A stretch of DNA of 64,000 bases from Roridomyces roridus. Lineage: Eukaryota; Basidiomycota; Agaricomycetes; Agaricales; Mycenaceae. The stretch is from contig JARKIF010000009.1 in assembly GCA_029378245.1 (NCBI GenBank), forward strand, positions 620,001 to 684,000, read 5' to 3'. Positions within the stretch are counted from its first letter, which is position 1. Each line of letters starts with the position of its first letter. Below, piece after piece: positions 1 through 10,831 of the stretch. The position numbers and the translations under genes are program-made. A model generated the notes under the pieces. The model saw only the letters and a program-made list of their open reading frames with translations, did not search any database and was not told the origin of the DNA.

Positions 1-229
1 GCGGGCGGGCGTGACATGGCGACCCGGATCCTTCAAGTTGTCACTGGTGACGAACGACGATGGGTCTATGTCCGCATCATCGACAGGCAAGCGTCAAGCC
101 AGTCCAACGGAGCTGCTCAAGGAGGATAAGAAAGGAGAGATTGCGTTGTCCAAGCGGCCCAGTATCAAACGCAAACAAGCCAGTGGGGACGCATACCCGC
201 CGCCTCTGTCGACTTTCCCACCGCCCTAG
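1..229 (+). CDS. 3' end of an unidentified gene (partial)
   Basis: A frame is open from the left edge (in phase from base 2) to a TAG at 227-229. It contains WRPGSFKLSLVTNDDG followed by a Ser/Lys/Pro-rich tail ending in STFPPP. No upstream start is visible, so this would be the last exon of a gene beginning outside the window. The composition fits a disordered C-terminus. I recognise no family, and chance openness of about 70 codons cannot be excluded. Confidence 0.3.
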   Translation, partial: RAGVTWRPGSFKLSLVTNDDGSMSASSTGKRQASPTELLKEDKKGEIALSKRPSIKRKQASGDAYPPPLSTFPPP

Positions 230-604
230 TCAAGAAAGTTTCGCATTTCCCTCCCTTTTCTCTATCCATACTGCACTAATGTTATTTATCGTACACATAC
301 CACACACGTACACGTACATCATTCTCGCATATTTTTCTTCTGTCTTGCTTGTTGCTACCACTCCTCATATTCCCGGGCTACCCCTACTGCAATACTCACC
401 GTTTATTCCCTGACACTTACAGCCAGGCTTGTATCCTTAACAATTGCTGTATTATCACGCAACCACAGAGATTGTTTAAATACTTGGCGTGCCATTCATT
501 TAACCAAAGCGATTGTCCGACTCTTTGTCCGCGTCGGTCTCCCGAAAAGGAAAGTACGCGTCTCGTAGTGGCATTGTTCGCGAAACCTTTGTCCGACATC
601 TGCC
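230..604. other. Intergenic stretch without a supportable gene
   Basis: AT-richer sequence with C/T-rich tracts lies between the partial gene at the left edge and the TATA box at 605. The short open frames overlap each other on both strands and lack coding character. It probably holds the 3' UTR of the left gene and the promoter of the next one. Confidence 0.4.
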
Positions 605-612
605 TATAAAAA
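605..612 (+). promoter_or_regulatory. TATA box (TATAAAAA)
   Basis: A consensus TATAAAAA lies 85 bp before the ATG at 697, a normal spacing for a fungal core promoter. It supports transcription of the intronless orphan gene. Confidence 0.5.
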
Positions 613-696
613 GCGCCCGAAAATGAGCGCGTCGTCCTCTACCATTATCCCGCAGGTCGGCCGCTGCTTTTCCACCCACATTCCAAACAAGTCTCC

Positions 697-1662
697 ATGG
701 CTAAACAACGTGCGCGCAATCGCGCACGACGCATTCCTGCACCCCAGATCCCCCCGTTCCCTGTGGCAATGATGGCCCGCCTTGCCGCTGCACAAGAGGA
801 GGAGATGAGCAGTTATCGGACCACATTGGCGCAGTTGCACGAACGGGAACGGGAACGGCGGGAACAGGAAAAACGCGATCTCGAAAAGCGAAACAAGGAG
901 TTGCCACCAATTCCCGAGAGCCCGTTCGTGCGGCCGGACAGTCAAGTGCTGGTACCCGAACTCTGGGTGACTAATCCCGTGTCCGAAATTCGAGTGGCAC
1001 AAGAGAACCAGTCGTCGTTCGAGAACGAGACCCCGTCCCCAACACCACTTCCCAAGAGCCCCCGAGACTACAGGAACCCATTCGCTTCTCGCGAAAACCT
1101 ACCAGACCCAGAGAGCCAGATTTCCATCAAGAGCAGCATCTCTTCCAAACGACAGCCACAACGGCCATATCAAAACATGGGTTGGCTCAACGAGCAATAC
1201 CCACACGTCGCGCCGCATTTGATCTTGAAGGTCGTGCGGCACCAACTCGAGCCCTTGGATGTGGCACGACTGGATCCCGACCGAAAAGAGACCGTGTTCG
1301 AGCACGGGTGTTTCTGGACGGATCACCTGACGATCGAGTCACTGGTGGCTCCCTTGGCCATCTACTTTCGCATCCTGCAGAGCTGGGTGTCGGCCACGTC
1401 GCGCAACGATGACTCGGAGAACCTCGTGAGCCAGTGCGCGCTGGCGTACATTGCTCATCTCCACGAGCTCAACGAGCATTACGAATGGGTGTTCGTTTTA
1501 CAATACCATGTGTCGTTCCACGAAAAGCAACGCAAGTTGATGAGACGAGGCGAGTACAGCCAGTGGAATGTGGTGGATATGGATTTGGTGCGTAAGTTTT
1601 TGGAGGATAATCCACGTCCACGCCAACCTAGCGAGATTTTGAACAAGTACAGTAGTACCTAG
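697..1662 (+). CDS. Intronless hypothetical protein, 321 aa
   Basis: This single uninterrupted frame runs from ATG 697 to TAG 1662. Most genes here carry several introns, so the lack of any is unusual. An N-terminal basic stretch is followed by a charged predicted coiled coil (about residues 40-70, with a run of ERERERREQEKRDLEKR), a Ser/Pro-rich linker (75-155) and a compact aromatic C-terminal half (160-310, with motifs such as NEHYEWVFVLQYHVSFHEK). A consensus TATA box lies 85 bp upstream. An ATG at 623 is out of frame. The coiled coil plus compact domain recalls Gag-like or domesticated retroelement proteins of Agaricomycetes, but I cannot name a family. Being a gene is likely; the function is unknown. 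Confidence 0.65.
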   Translation: MAKQRARNRARRIPAPQIPPFPVAMMARLAAAQEEEMSSYRTTLAQLHERERERREQEKRDLEKRNKELPPIPESPFVRPDSQVLVPELWVTNPVSEIRVAQENQSSFENETPSPTPLPKSPRDYRNPFASRENLPDPESQISIKSSISSKRQPQRPYQNMGWLNEQYPHVAPHLILKVVRHQLEPLDVARLDPDRKETVFEHGCFWTDHLTIESLVAPLAIYFRILQSWVSATSRNDDSENLVSQCALAYIAHLHELNEHYEWVFVLQYHVSFHEKQRKLMRRGEYSQWNVVDMDLVRKFLEDNPRPRQPSEILNKYSST

Positions 1663-2224
1663 TCCAGGAGGAAGAATAAGAATACTAAGCACGAACCGTG
1701 CGCACGTGACCTGTCGCCATGTTGAACCTTACCGTGTGCCGCATCCTCCGTCTCTTCGCTTAAGAGCGATTCCAGAGTCCCGAGCCAACCAAGACCACCA
1801 TTTTTTGTCTTTCACCACACACGTTCAAATATATCTTGAACCAGTTGGCCCGAGGCGACCCCAGGCCTCAGGCGGTAGGTAGGCCTTGTGTTTTCATTCA
1901 AATTTGCAAACCTTCTGCTCGGCCTTTGGAGCCCTCGGTCTCGATCCTGCATGTCGGCGGCTCGGAGCTCCTCGTGACGCGTTCCAAAAGGTCTGCCTCG
2001 TGGGATAAACTGCGCGCTAATCTCGCATACGCCATGGACAGCTGGAAAGACCTTTATTTCTCGGACCGGTGCTGACAGATTGATACAAACCAATCTTTTT
2101 TCGACGGTTATCCTGGCCCATCTCAGGCGAAGCAGTGTCTGTTCAAATCTCCGTGCGACATACTTACCTCCTGACCCTCTGTCTGATCTCCTTCAGATCT
2201 AGGCCCCGGAAGTGTGCAGATTCC
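1663..2224. other. Intergenic stretch without a supportable gene
   Basis: No frame here has convincing coding character. An AATA-rich segment just after 1662 may hold the 3' end of the orphan gene. A minus-strand frame at about 1812-2093 is open but has no recognisable motif or start context. Confidence 0.35.
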
Positions 2225-2473
2225 TCAACTCGACGACGATAGTTGAGGTGACTTGGTTTTATTCTTGTTGGGAATACTTTTCTCTCTCTCCGGGCGCTCC
2301 CAAAGTACTAGCTATAGTTACCTCCAAATCACTTCGGATCCACAGGTCCAAGCGAACCTCGGTGGCAATAGAAGAGCAATGAGAAGATTCTTCCTCTCCT
2401 GGCGAGTTGTTTGAACGCGGTGAACCGGCTAGAAGAGTGGTACCAACGCCTCGAGGTGATCGAGCCGTAACAT
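2225..2473 (-). CDS. Possible small minus-strand gene or gene fragment, unidentified
   Basis: On the minus strand, splicing two putative introns of about 45 bp joins MLRLDHLEAL to ERKNLLIALLLPPRFAW and then to a Ser-rich end at TGA (2225-2227). The frame stays open upstream to about 2555 (DPFESYQDAFEEFEFGLNM), so the true start may lie further out, possibly sharing a divergent promoter with the gene at 2629. Donors GTACCA and GTAACT and the acceptors are plausible. No family is recognised. It could be a decayed remnant, or the openness could be accidental. Confidence 0.2.
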
Positions 2474-2628
2474 ATTCAGACCAAATTCAAACTCCTCAAA
2501 GGCATCTTGATAACTCTCAAAGGGATCATATCTACCGAAGCGCCTCTACTTACCCCCCCTCAAGGTGAACAAAGGTATAATAGACCAAAGCTGAAACCAT
2601 GTCGTAGATATAATTCGGCGGCGGCCAA

Positions 2629-3493
2629 ATGTCCACTCCAGGATCTAACCGCAACAAGAAGTACGAGGATGGACGCCGTAGGCCCCAGCCTGGAGAAACC
2701 GTTAGCTGTACCGCTTTCGACCGCTTTGACTTGCCCGCTTTGACAATAAATGCACAGTTACATTGGATACCAGCTCTTGGCCTTCCGAGAACCGCGTCCC
2801 GCCAAGTGCCTTTACCCCTGACCCGAGAAAACAACCGGGTCTCTTCGCGACCCCGAACGGTCCTGTAGATGTCCGAATGGGCCATCCACCAGATTCGCAC
2901 AGTCCATATTCTACTGCGTCGCAATCCTGACCAGCACTGACCGATCCACTCTAGGTCGGCATCCGAGAACAGCACCTCCTGGACCTTACCGTCAGTCAAA
3001 GGTCCTCAGCAACATGAAGCTTCTTATACGATCGTTGCAGATGGCGTTCCTGCGGATTCAGCTATCTATCGTCTACCATCGCCGTCGACGACGAAACACA
3101 TGAATGATTTTCCGCAACAGTTGGGAGGACGGCACGGTGCGTTCTTTGTCAGTTGTGCACTTACCGCCAACTCTAAAAATAATATAGACCCCCAATCTGC
3201 CCCTCGCCGCCCGGAATCATCTCCTCAGCCGAATTATCAGCGTGAAGACTCCATCACACGCTCGCCTGAAAGAGTAACAGGGCAGCGAATGAAGACGGCG
3301 ATGTGAGCCCTCTCCTTGATTCCTGTAATTCGCTGAGCTCCTCCCCTTTGCAGGGTCCCGCAACCTGGTACGGCCGTCAACGCCATATTCCGATTCCATC
3401 CCTTATAACTTCCCCCTCGCAGGTGCAAAACAAGCGCCTCGTCCAGATTCCCACGGCGGGAAACACAAAGATCCCAGATACCCATCGTCCTGA
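2629..3493 (+). CDS. Putative Pro/Ser-rich protein, possibly membrane-anchored
   Basis: Six exons can be joined from ATG 2629: 2629-2707, 2758-2917, 2955-3136, 3188-3302, 3354-3367 (14 nt) and 3423 on. Introns are 37-55 bp with GT-AG ends. The exons are in phase and read as a typical disordered fungal protein, with pieces such as MSTPGSNRNKKYEDGRRR, DSAIYRLPSPSTTK and PNYQREDSITRSPERV. The frame meets TGA at 3491-3493, but the same frame then stays open for 35 codons and encodes a strong hydrophobic segment (DLISYFLAALGVYAFLYINF) before TAG at 3596-3598. The protein may therefore really end in a membrane anchor. The 37-bp second intron is the weakest junction. No family is recognised. DSS4 follows on the same strand. 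Confidence 0.4.
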
Positions 3494-3863
3494 ACCCACA
3501 TCGGACGTCTGCGGGGTGACCTCATTTCGTATTTCTTGGCCGCCCTCGGTGTATATGCTTTTCTGTACATCAATTTCTATTTCGGACAGTCCGCTTAGAC
3601 TTCCCGGGTGGCGCCCACTTGTCGCCCACAATGGTAATGATGAGAAGCTCACTATACCATAATGGAATACGTGGCCCGGAGCCCCGGAGAGAGTGTATGG
3701 AGCGATGGGTTTTGCAGATATGGGGAAGAAGGGAGCGCTGAAGCCATGGCCCAACGCAAGTCGGGAGAGCACGGAGGAGCACGAGCGCCAGACGATAGTG
3801 AATGATGGAAGAAGAAGAAAGCTGATCTCCATCACGTGGCCATCAGTCTCACCGGCACCGATA

Positions 3864-4398
3864 ATGTCCATACCTCCAGGTGTTCTTGAAGCTCTTCTAC
3901 CGCGCCAGAATCGACCTAAACCAACCCCACTCGCGTCTTTTTCTGGTGGCGTCCAGGATGTTACCACCGCAGATTCCGACGTCTTGTACAACAAATACGA
4001 CTTGCTCTGTCCGCGCCCCGAGTGTGGCAGCATAATTCTTCTCTCCAGTGTTGGAAAGCTCCTGGAACGGCCCAGTGTAACGATGGAGCCCGCAGACAAG
4101 ACTCCCTCCCAGCTCCCGTCGTTACCGGAGCCTCCAGCAAACACTGAGTGGTGGTTGATCACGCCGTCTCCGATGGAGTTTGAAAACATTGGTTTCTCAA
4201 AGCCCGTGGACCTTCTCAGTAGCCAAGGTATGCCTGCTTTTACCGCAGATCAAGTTCCGGTTTCATCCCCCACAAGACGGTAAACAGCTGAAGCTGCTCC
4301 TTTGCGCTCAATGCGATCTCGGGCCCTTGGGTTGGTGCGAAGTCGGCGGGACGGAATTCTGGCTTTCTTGTTCTAGGGTGGGCTACCGTGTGGATTAG
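3864..4398 (+). CDS. DSS4: Mss4/Dss4-family Rab guanine-nucleotide release factor
   Basis: There are two exons, with a 49-bp intron at 4228-4276 that restores frame (exon 1 ends SKPVDLLSSQ; exon 2 continues GKQLKLLLCAQCDLGPLGW). The Mss4 fold is recognisable from zinc ligands in LLCPRPECGS (CX4C form) and LLCAQCDLG, and from the hallmarks WLITPSPMEFENIGFSK and GPLGWCE. Family members bind nucleotide-free exocytic Rab/Ypt GTPases (Sec4 in yeast), promoting GDP release or acting as chaperones in secretory traffic. The protein is about 160 aa, somewhat longer than human RABIF because of an N-terminal extension. I chose the start at 3864 because upstream in-frame ATGs would add a poorly conserved low-complexity leader. 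AATAAA-like sequence follows the stop. Confidence 0.88.
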
Positions 4399-4911
4399 GT
4401 TCTGAACTGCGACCGAATAAATCAAATGTACTGAAGACAGTGTAACTCATTTCAGAAGTCCAGCCGAGACACAGTACTCGTCCATGCCATAAAACTCGCC
4501 ACGATGCGGCAAGACAAACACGACCAGATGTACATAACATCGGTGCCCACCAGCGCCCAGAGCCGCCAGCGGGTCGTAAATCACTGCTTAAATAAATTCG
4601 GTCCACATGTCGGGGCCGCCCGTCTTCGTCATCCCTCACGCGCGGACGCTGAAAATCCTGTCAACAGACAAGTGCGGGTCCTCGCGAATCACAACGACCC
4701 GCCAACACCAATGTGGGTCTCTCATTCAATTTCGAGTCCGCATCAGCAGCCCCAGGTGCTCGCTGTGCTCGACCCTGCGCGGGAGCGTATCAAAGTTCCG
4801 CGACAAGTGGGCTATATTATAAGCAATACACCAGAAATATGCACCCGTTATCAGCGCGAAGATTGGCCGATCAGAGTTGTGATAGATCGCCAACCGCTGC
4901 TGTATTTACAA
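4399..4911. other. Convergent 3' flank between DSS4 and GCN20
   Basis: The region holds the 3' ends of two converging genes. An AATAAA motif about 15 bases past the DSS4 stop is a likely polyadenylation signal. Open frames here, including a plus frame running through from 4504, are mainly shadows of GCN20 and show no motif. Confidence 0.4.
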
Positions 4912-7900
4912 CTATGGTTTTGCTTTAATGTTGCTGACGATCAAGTTCTGCAAGAGGTGTCAGTAAACGAAGATCCAGAAACAAAGTGCGACAAAACGCA
5001 CCTTGTAGCTCTGCACATCTCCTCTAAACTTGCTCACAGTCCCATCTCCACATACCCAGAGCTTTCAATCGTCAGCAAGGGTCCAATCCGGGAGAAAATC
5101 AGGAGCGCCTACTTCTTTGGCCACTGTTGTGATGAATCTCTCGTCGTGGGAGATGATGATGACACCGCCATTCCAACTTTGCAACGCGATCATGAGAGCG
5201 TCCAAACCCTTCAGATGGATAAACTCGTTTTGCACATGTACGTGTACGGCAAAACTTACCTCAATGTCAAGATGATTGGTAGGCTACATGACGACGAATC
5301 AGTTTCACGTCGGGCTGCAGGGACGCATTGGTAAACGCCACGGGAGAAGGACACACCTCGTCAAGCAACAGACGTGCGGCTGTTGTAGAGAAAGAAGAGC
5401 GAACGCCACACTAGGTTAGGTCAGGTCAGGTTACGATATGTCAAGCGAACGCCCAACCGCGATTTTTGACCACCGGATAGAGTTCCAATGGTTTGCAACC
5501 CGGTCATTCCACTGATTTGGAAATTCCCAAGATGTTGTCTGTATTCCTGCTCGACCTTCCCAGGGAACTTGGAAGCAAGGAACTGGACAGGCGACATGGT
5601 CGGAATGAGAGAATCTACATGATGTTGCGCAAAGTATCCTCTGTAAAGCGATTCGATTCGGAAGCCCAGATGTATTGGAGAAGGAAACCCACATGCGCAA
5701 TCTTCCATTGCGAGTAACGTGTCCAGCCATCGGGTTCAGCTCCCCGGTCAGGATCTTGATCCTAAAGAAAGAATGAGGAGCATGCGGGTACATCACAGAA
5801 TTCACGTACAATGTCGACTTTCCCGCTCCGTTCGCACCAACAATAGCTATTCGAGAATCCAAGCCAACGTCGATATTGACATCTTTCAAGATAACCTTTT
5901 CAGGTGTATATCCAAAGGTGACTTCATTCATTTGAAGCAACGGAGGTGAGATCTTTTCGGTTTCCGGGAACCTGATAACACATTAGTGGCATCTCAGGAG
6001 GATCACGAGAAGCTCACTTGAATTGCTCCGTTTCCTCAGCCTCGGGCGGCTCCAGTTCAGGTAGCTAGACAAGGAATCAGGGGTGGGCAATAGAAAGACG
6101 GCAAACCGAACCCACTTTTTCCAGAATCTTAATCTTGGACTGAGCCTGGGCGGCACGGTTGGCATTGTACCGCCAACGATCGATAAACGCTTGCAGATGC
6201 TTGCGGTAATCCATCTGCGTATCATACTCCTTGCGAAGATTCGGTCACGCTCCGATTTGGTAGAGTAGAATTGGGTAAAGTTCCTGAGACCATCTAGTAA
6301 GATTGAAAAGTATGAGGGACATCACCTACCCCTTGTAATAGTCAAGCCGACTTGAATGTTGGTGAACAATATCCGTTGCCACTGCATCGCTTTTGGAAGA
6401 GTTTAGTTGGTATCAAGTATGCTGGACCGGACGTACAGGAAAGCGCGATCGTGGGATCTTGGAAAGACATGAGAAGTGCAGGAAGCTCGCAAATGACCGG
6501 ACTCACACAACAAGAAGGGTCCCTGGCCACGTTTGGAGGTAATCTTCTAACCACGCGAGCGCATTCAGATCGACTGTAGGGAGTAAATGAGAAGCGATGT
6601 TGTTGGCATTTTAGCGGAACACCAACTGTGATTTGAAGGTTCATCGAGCAGAAGGAGTGCAGGCTGTGACATTCTTTTTTAATGCTCAAAGCCACAATTC
6701 TCAGCTTACCTTGACGAACAATGCTCGTGCCAGAGCCAGCCGCATTCTAATGCATCGTATGAAAACATGAATTAAGTCGGTGAATTAGTAGCTCACCTCC
6801 AGCCACCACTAAACGACCTTGTGGGGCGTTGCTGATCCGCTTCGTCGAAACCCAGACCTTCATCAAATGAATAACATGGTTGCGAGGCAGATACGTTGTA
6901 TTACCGGCAAGTAGGGACGCTGCCCGGGCAGGGCCACTCTCGGCGTCCATGTCGGACAGTCGAGCATGAACATCCGCTAAGCGCGATGATGCCTCCTCGC
7001 GAGCGTCTACAAACCGCTTATCGTCACCTTCGGCTTCCAGGGTGGCAAGAGTAGCATTTAGTGACGCCTCTTCCTTCATCAAATGGTCTCGCCACACGTC
7101 AGCCTTGAGCACCGAGTCAATTGCAAGGGTATCATCTCCGATGATCTGCGCCAACCGTGATGAGACAGCAAATAGATGAGAGTGGAGAACCCTACTTCTT
7201 GTTCAACGAACAAGATGGTGATGTGCGCAGGGATAGGCACTTCCCGCATGGCTATGTGTCGGAGGAGGGTGGATTTACCCACACCTACGAACTTGAGTAT
7301 TGAGCAATAAATGAACGGGTGCACTTGCCATTGCGACCGATGAGGCCATACCGCCGGCCGTGCGCCAGAGTTAATGTCGCGCCTGAACTGGTAGAAAGGC
7401 AGATCAGCGTGGGAGGTGGGATGGTAACGCAGGGCAGCGCACAGTATACGATTGGATGCAAAGCTGACGTCGATTGAAGGGAGATGAATATCTTTGCTCT
7501 TATTTTTAGCTGCGGCGCTGGCTTCCAGAGGGTTGATCTGAGAGACGGGGGTCAGAGTTGAAGTATGCGCTACCATAAAGAACAGACCTTCATGAACATC
7601 TCCTCATACGTTTGCTATAGACAGATTAATGCGGCCCTGTATATTGCGTACTCACGACCTGCTTGCGATGCGCGTCTAAGAGTTTGAACCCTCATACAGG
7701 TCGCGCCGCGAGCGCTTCTCTATTTTAGCCTTGAGTTTAGCCTCCTGTTTTTCCAGCTTCTTGACATCGACTTTGGACGCTCTAATGCGCGAGATTAAAT
7801 AGCACCTCTGTTGAGGCGTTGAGCGACGCACTTTCCCTTGTTTATAGACTCGAGATCGACGCCTTCGCCGAGTGCCATTGTGTTGGAAATTTGGGTCTTG

Positions 7901-8184
7901 CTCATATCCATGACCTTGTCCAGTTTATGCAGTTTGGGCCCAGCGCGTCTTTTGAGACGTTCATTGAGCTGGTCTTCGAGGAGGTCGCCAAGACGGAGCA
8001 TGAGCTTTTCGAGGACTTGGTCGCGGTCGCCAGCGACGGACTTGAGGATGTCGTGTGCGACGCGGAGAACATCTTCTTCCTCGCCTGCATCGTCGACGAG
8101 ATAGCCAGCAAGGTACTGCACGATGACCTCCTCTGTGCCGGGAAAACTCTCGCGAATTTCCTCAGCGATGTCTTCACTCGACAT
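4912..8184 (-). CDS. GCN20: GCN20/ABCF3-type ABC-F ATPase (with an apparent frame break)
   Basis: This is a soluble ABC-F protein with two ATPase cassettes and no membrane segments. In yeast Gcn20 works with Gcn1 on ribosomes to activate the eIF2-alpha kinase Gcn2 during amino-acid starvation. The N-terminal helical domain (MSSEDIAEEIRESFPGTEE...) matches the ABCF3/Gcn20 type. Cassette 1 shows GKSTLLRHIAM, FSGGWR/MRLALARAL, PALLLLDEPSNH and SHDRAFL. Cassette 2 shows GANGAGKSTL, TLSGGQKSR/VAFALLSL, LLLDE/PTNHLDIE and IIISHDERF. At least a dozen introns of about 45-70 bp split these motifs, including inside both signature regions. Around 5371-5380 one base is missing between VAFALLSLQQPH and LLLDE, so the raw frame breaks in the second Walker B. 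The start at 8184 is preferred over an in-frame ATG 20 codons upstream. The promoter is shared with the divergent gene at 8347. Confidence 0.9.
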
Positions 8185-8346
8185 CGGGGATGTAACAGAT
8201 GGAAGATCGCGTGTGGAAAGCAGTGCCCCATCCGACCAATACATATACTCTCCATCTCTGACCGTGATACCAGCATATGCCGCCCCTCTGTTGACTCTGG
8301 CTGTGGTCCAACTCTTCGCGTTCTTTCATATTCCACTTCAACTGAG

Positions 8347-9914
8347 ATGTGCAGGCCATGGCGCCTGGCGCCCCACTTTCTGCTCTTATTTATCTTCTTT
8401 GCACTCCCGACCCTCTCCACCAGTCAGTCCCCGTTCCCCACACTTCTGGGCGCTCATTTTTTCCAGCTATTGACGACCAGTCGGGCGACCCCAGCACGGG
8501 AAACATCGTCAGCTACTCCCCCTCCAGCGCTTGGATGCTCGGCGCCATTGGGGACTGCTCTGACTGTGACCTTCCCAGTCCAGGGGATGCGTTTCTGCAC
8601 AGTTACCATGGGTCTTTCTTCGTCAGTGCTCTTGCATACGCCTCGGAAATGCTCACCGAACTTGATCCAGTCCTCTCAGGGAGGAGGAAAACATAGTCCA
8701 CCACCGACACCACCGACCGCGACCGTCACGTTTACTGGTGTGTGCTAATTCTCTTTACACCCTCTCAGTGCATTAAACAGTGCGCTAGGTCCCGCCGTAG
8801 CCGTGATTTGCATCCTTTCCGACTCCACCTCGAACCCAAAGTGTGTACATACCAATTATCCAAACGCGTTTCATCATCATTAACGGTAACATTTAGCTTG
8901 CCCTCGAATTTGCTTTTCGACATAGATGGTGTTCAGCAGGGTTCATTTACGCACACTCCAACTGGATCCGCCCAGTTCTTGTTCAATCAGACCGTCTTTG
9001 CACGCAATAATTTGACCTCTGGAACACACATCCTGACCATACAAAATGGCCTTGTCAACGTACCTTCTCTGGTCATGCTGGACTCTGTCATCTACGGGTA
9101 TGTGCCCATTTCGCGAATTCGGTATGTATCTTCATACTTCAACAGTGACGGTGCCGGGGTAGTTTTTTCCCCAACCAGTAGCAGTACTGAATCCTCTTCG
9201 CCCACTTCCGCGCCCGGAACTTCATCCTCGACGACTCCCGTGGGAGCCCTTGCCAAACACCCGAATACTGCCGCAATCGTCGGGGGAGTCGTCGCCGCTT
9301 TGGCTGTCCTCCTCCTCCTCGGTGTCGCATTCCTCTACATGCGCCATCGACGGAATGTCCAGCGAGCAGATGCTACCCAGCCAGCCCCTGCTGGCTGGTT
9401 CAACGGTTTGTGGTCGTCCAACTGCCCGCGACCGCCGGCTCCGGACATGGCGCCAGTGCCGTTTACCGACACTCGCCCACCACCGTCTGTCCCTGTCCCC
9501 ACGTCACGATCTCCCCCATCCGCGCCTCGTAGGTCTCCCTCCTCGCGCTTGTCGCGCATCTCCTTCAATCCCAACCTCCTCGTCGACCGTTTCCGACGCC
9601 CGCCACGTATCGTGACGCCAGCTGAACGTCCGTCGGCGCCGCCCAGTCCCGCTCTACGTTCTGGCAATCCCCTCCTGAATGTCCCTGCTTCCAACGCACC
9701 CTTGGATAGAGTAGTATCTATCCAAGAGTGGCAGCGGCGCACTCAAGAGGCCACTGCGAACGAGCCCCCAATACATCCACTTGATATGTCTGAAGTGGAT
9801 CTCTCGAGCCATTATGACGAGAGCTCCACGGGCGGCCCGTCAGCACCACCTATACCACCGCCGCCGCCTCCACAGACACCGCAACCTCGACGGTTTACAG
9901 TTATGAATAATTAA
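8347..9914 (+). CDS. Single-pass membrane protein with Ser/Pro-rich ectodomain
   Basis: A signal peptide (MCRPWRLAPHFLLLFIFFAL) is encoded by the first exon, followed by an intron ending in TTTTTTCCAG near 8464. Later exons encode a beta-rich ectodomain (pieces SYSPSSAWMLGAIGDC, ATVTFTG, DIDGVQQGSFTHTPTGS, SLVMLDSVIYG), a Ser/Thr/Pro stalk and one transmembrane helix (AAIVGGVVAALAVLLLLGVA). The Arg-rich stop-transfer MRHRRN and a Pro-rich cytoplasmic tail follow, with polyproline shortly before the stop. Three or four introns are needed; the exact junctions around 8590-8870 are uncertain. This architecture is a large expanded family in Agaricomycetes with no proven function, perhaps a cell-surface sensor or wall contact protein. 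It ends 68 bp from the convergent DUF7704-like gene. Confidence 0.72.
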
Positions 9915-9982
9915 ATTGCTTTGCTTTTTCCTTTTGCGTGAAATCGACCGAGGAAAAAAAAAGATGTATTTCCGCAATATCA

Positions 9983-10695
9983 CTACGAGGTCTTCTGGTG
10001 TGCAGAGTAGTAGTACGACGTCCGGTTGATGCCCAAGAACCACGCGATCCTAGAGAGGTGGTTAAGAAGGTGGCTTGTGAGTTTGAATGGGTCTTACCGG
10101 ACGGTCAAAAGGACCACAACGACCGTGATATTGCCATGGGTCATCGGGTTCCACGCGAGAACATTGTAGCGGATGTCTGCAGGCAATCCGATGAATGTCG
10201 CCGCTATACTACGACGCGTTTGTTGAATGTACACGGAAAGAGAGTGACCTACTGGGTGACCTAAAGGCGAAAAATGAGCACCAAGATACAGGAACCACGA
10301 CGCGACACGTACATCGGCGAGTGCGAGGGCCGTGAGAAGCGCGCCGACGACGCGTTCTTGTGCAACAAGATCTTGTCTCAAACTGTCGCGTGCTGCGCGA
10401 AATACGAGTGACGAGACGAGGCCTAGGAGGAGGTAGCAGTTTCCGAGCTGGTAGACCATCATGAGGGTGCGTGGTTCGAGGGATGTGGGGACAGGCCCGT
10501 TGGATGGGATAAGTTGGAAATGAAACCATTCTGGACCGGGGGCAAACCAGCTCATGAGAGCTGGCAGCATGGTGCTGACTGCAAAGCAAGGCTCAGAATG
10601 GATACTTTTGGCAAGACGGAGAAAGGCTGACTTGGCTCCAAGTAGAGGAATAGCAGTTGGTAGAAGCCATCGAGTGCGGGGAAGGAGGAAGCCAT
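9983..10695 (-). CDS. DUF7704-like small multi-pass membrane protein
   Basis: Exon 1 (ATG at 10693-10695) reads MASSFPALDGFYQLLFLYLEP. After an intron of about 53 bp come AMSWF-type and YQLGNCYLLLGLVSSLVFRA segments, then ALLTALALADV, a short connecting exon with GLPADIRYNVLAWNPMTHGN, and a final exon IAWFLGINRTSYYYSAHQK ending at TAG 9983-9985. Four hydrophobic segments are visible. The order YLEP, then an asparagine-containing third helix, then ALADV and WNPMxxGN, fits the fungal DUF7704 membrane family, whose function is not known. Four introns of about 46-55 bp are inferred, and the small-exon joins near 10210-10310 are the least certain. The gene converges on its upstream neighbour with only 68 bp between stops. 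Confidence 0.68.
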
Positions 10696-10831
10696 GATTT
10701 TCGGCAAACACGGCTAAAGCTGGCCGCGACCATCATGCACTGCTCAATCTCATTCCACGTCTTGAACACGCTCAAGGACACGTCGAAACCTGGTTAAATA
10801 CTCATTGACGCGTCACGAACACTGAGAATCT

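Noticed and set aside
3377..4189. Minus-strand open frame of 270 codons
   Set aside because: It overlaps DSS4, whose zinc motifs are on the plus strand; the minus product is Ser/Gly-rich with no motif.
4504..5334. Plus-strand open frame of 276 codons
   Set aside because: Most of it is antisense to the end of GCN20 (SHDERF exon); the rest has no coding evidence.
5412..5436. Telomere-like GGTTAGGTCAGGTCAGGTTA word
   Set aside because: It lies inside a GCN20 intron and is a short degenerate repeat rather than telomeric DNA.
7819..8748. Plus-strand open frame of 309 codons
   Set aside because: Its first half is antisense to the GCN20 N-terminus. Only the part from ATG 8347 (signal peptide) is real, and it is spliced.
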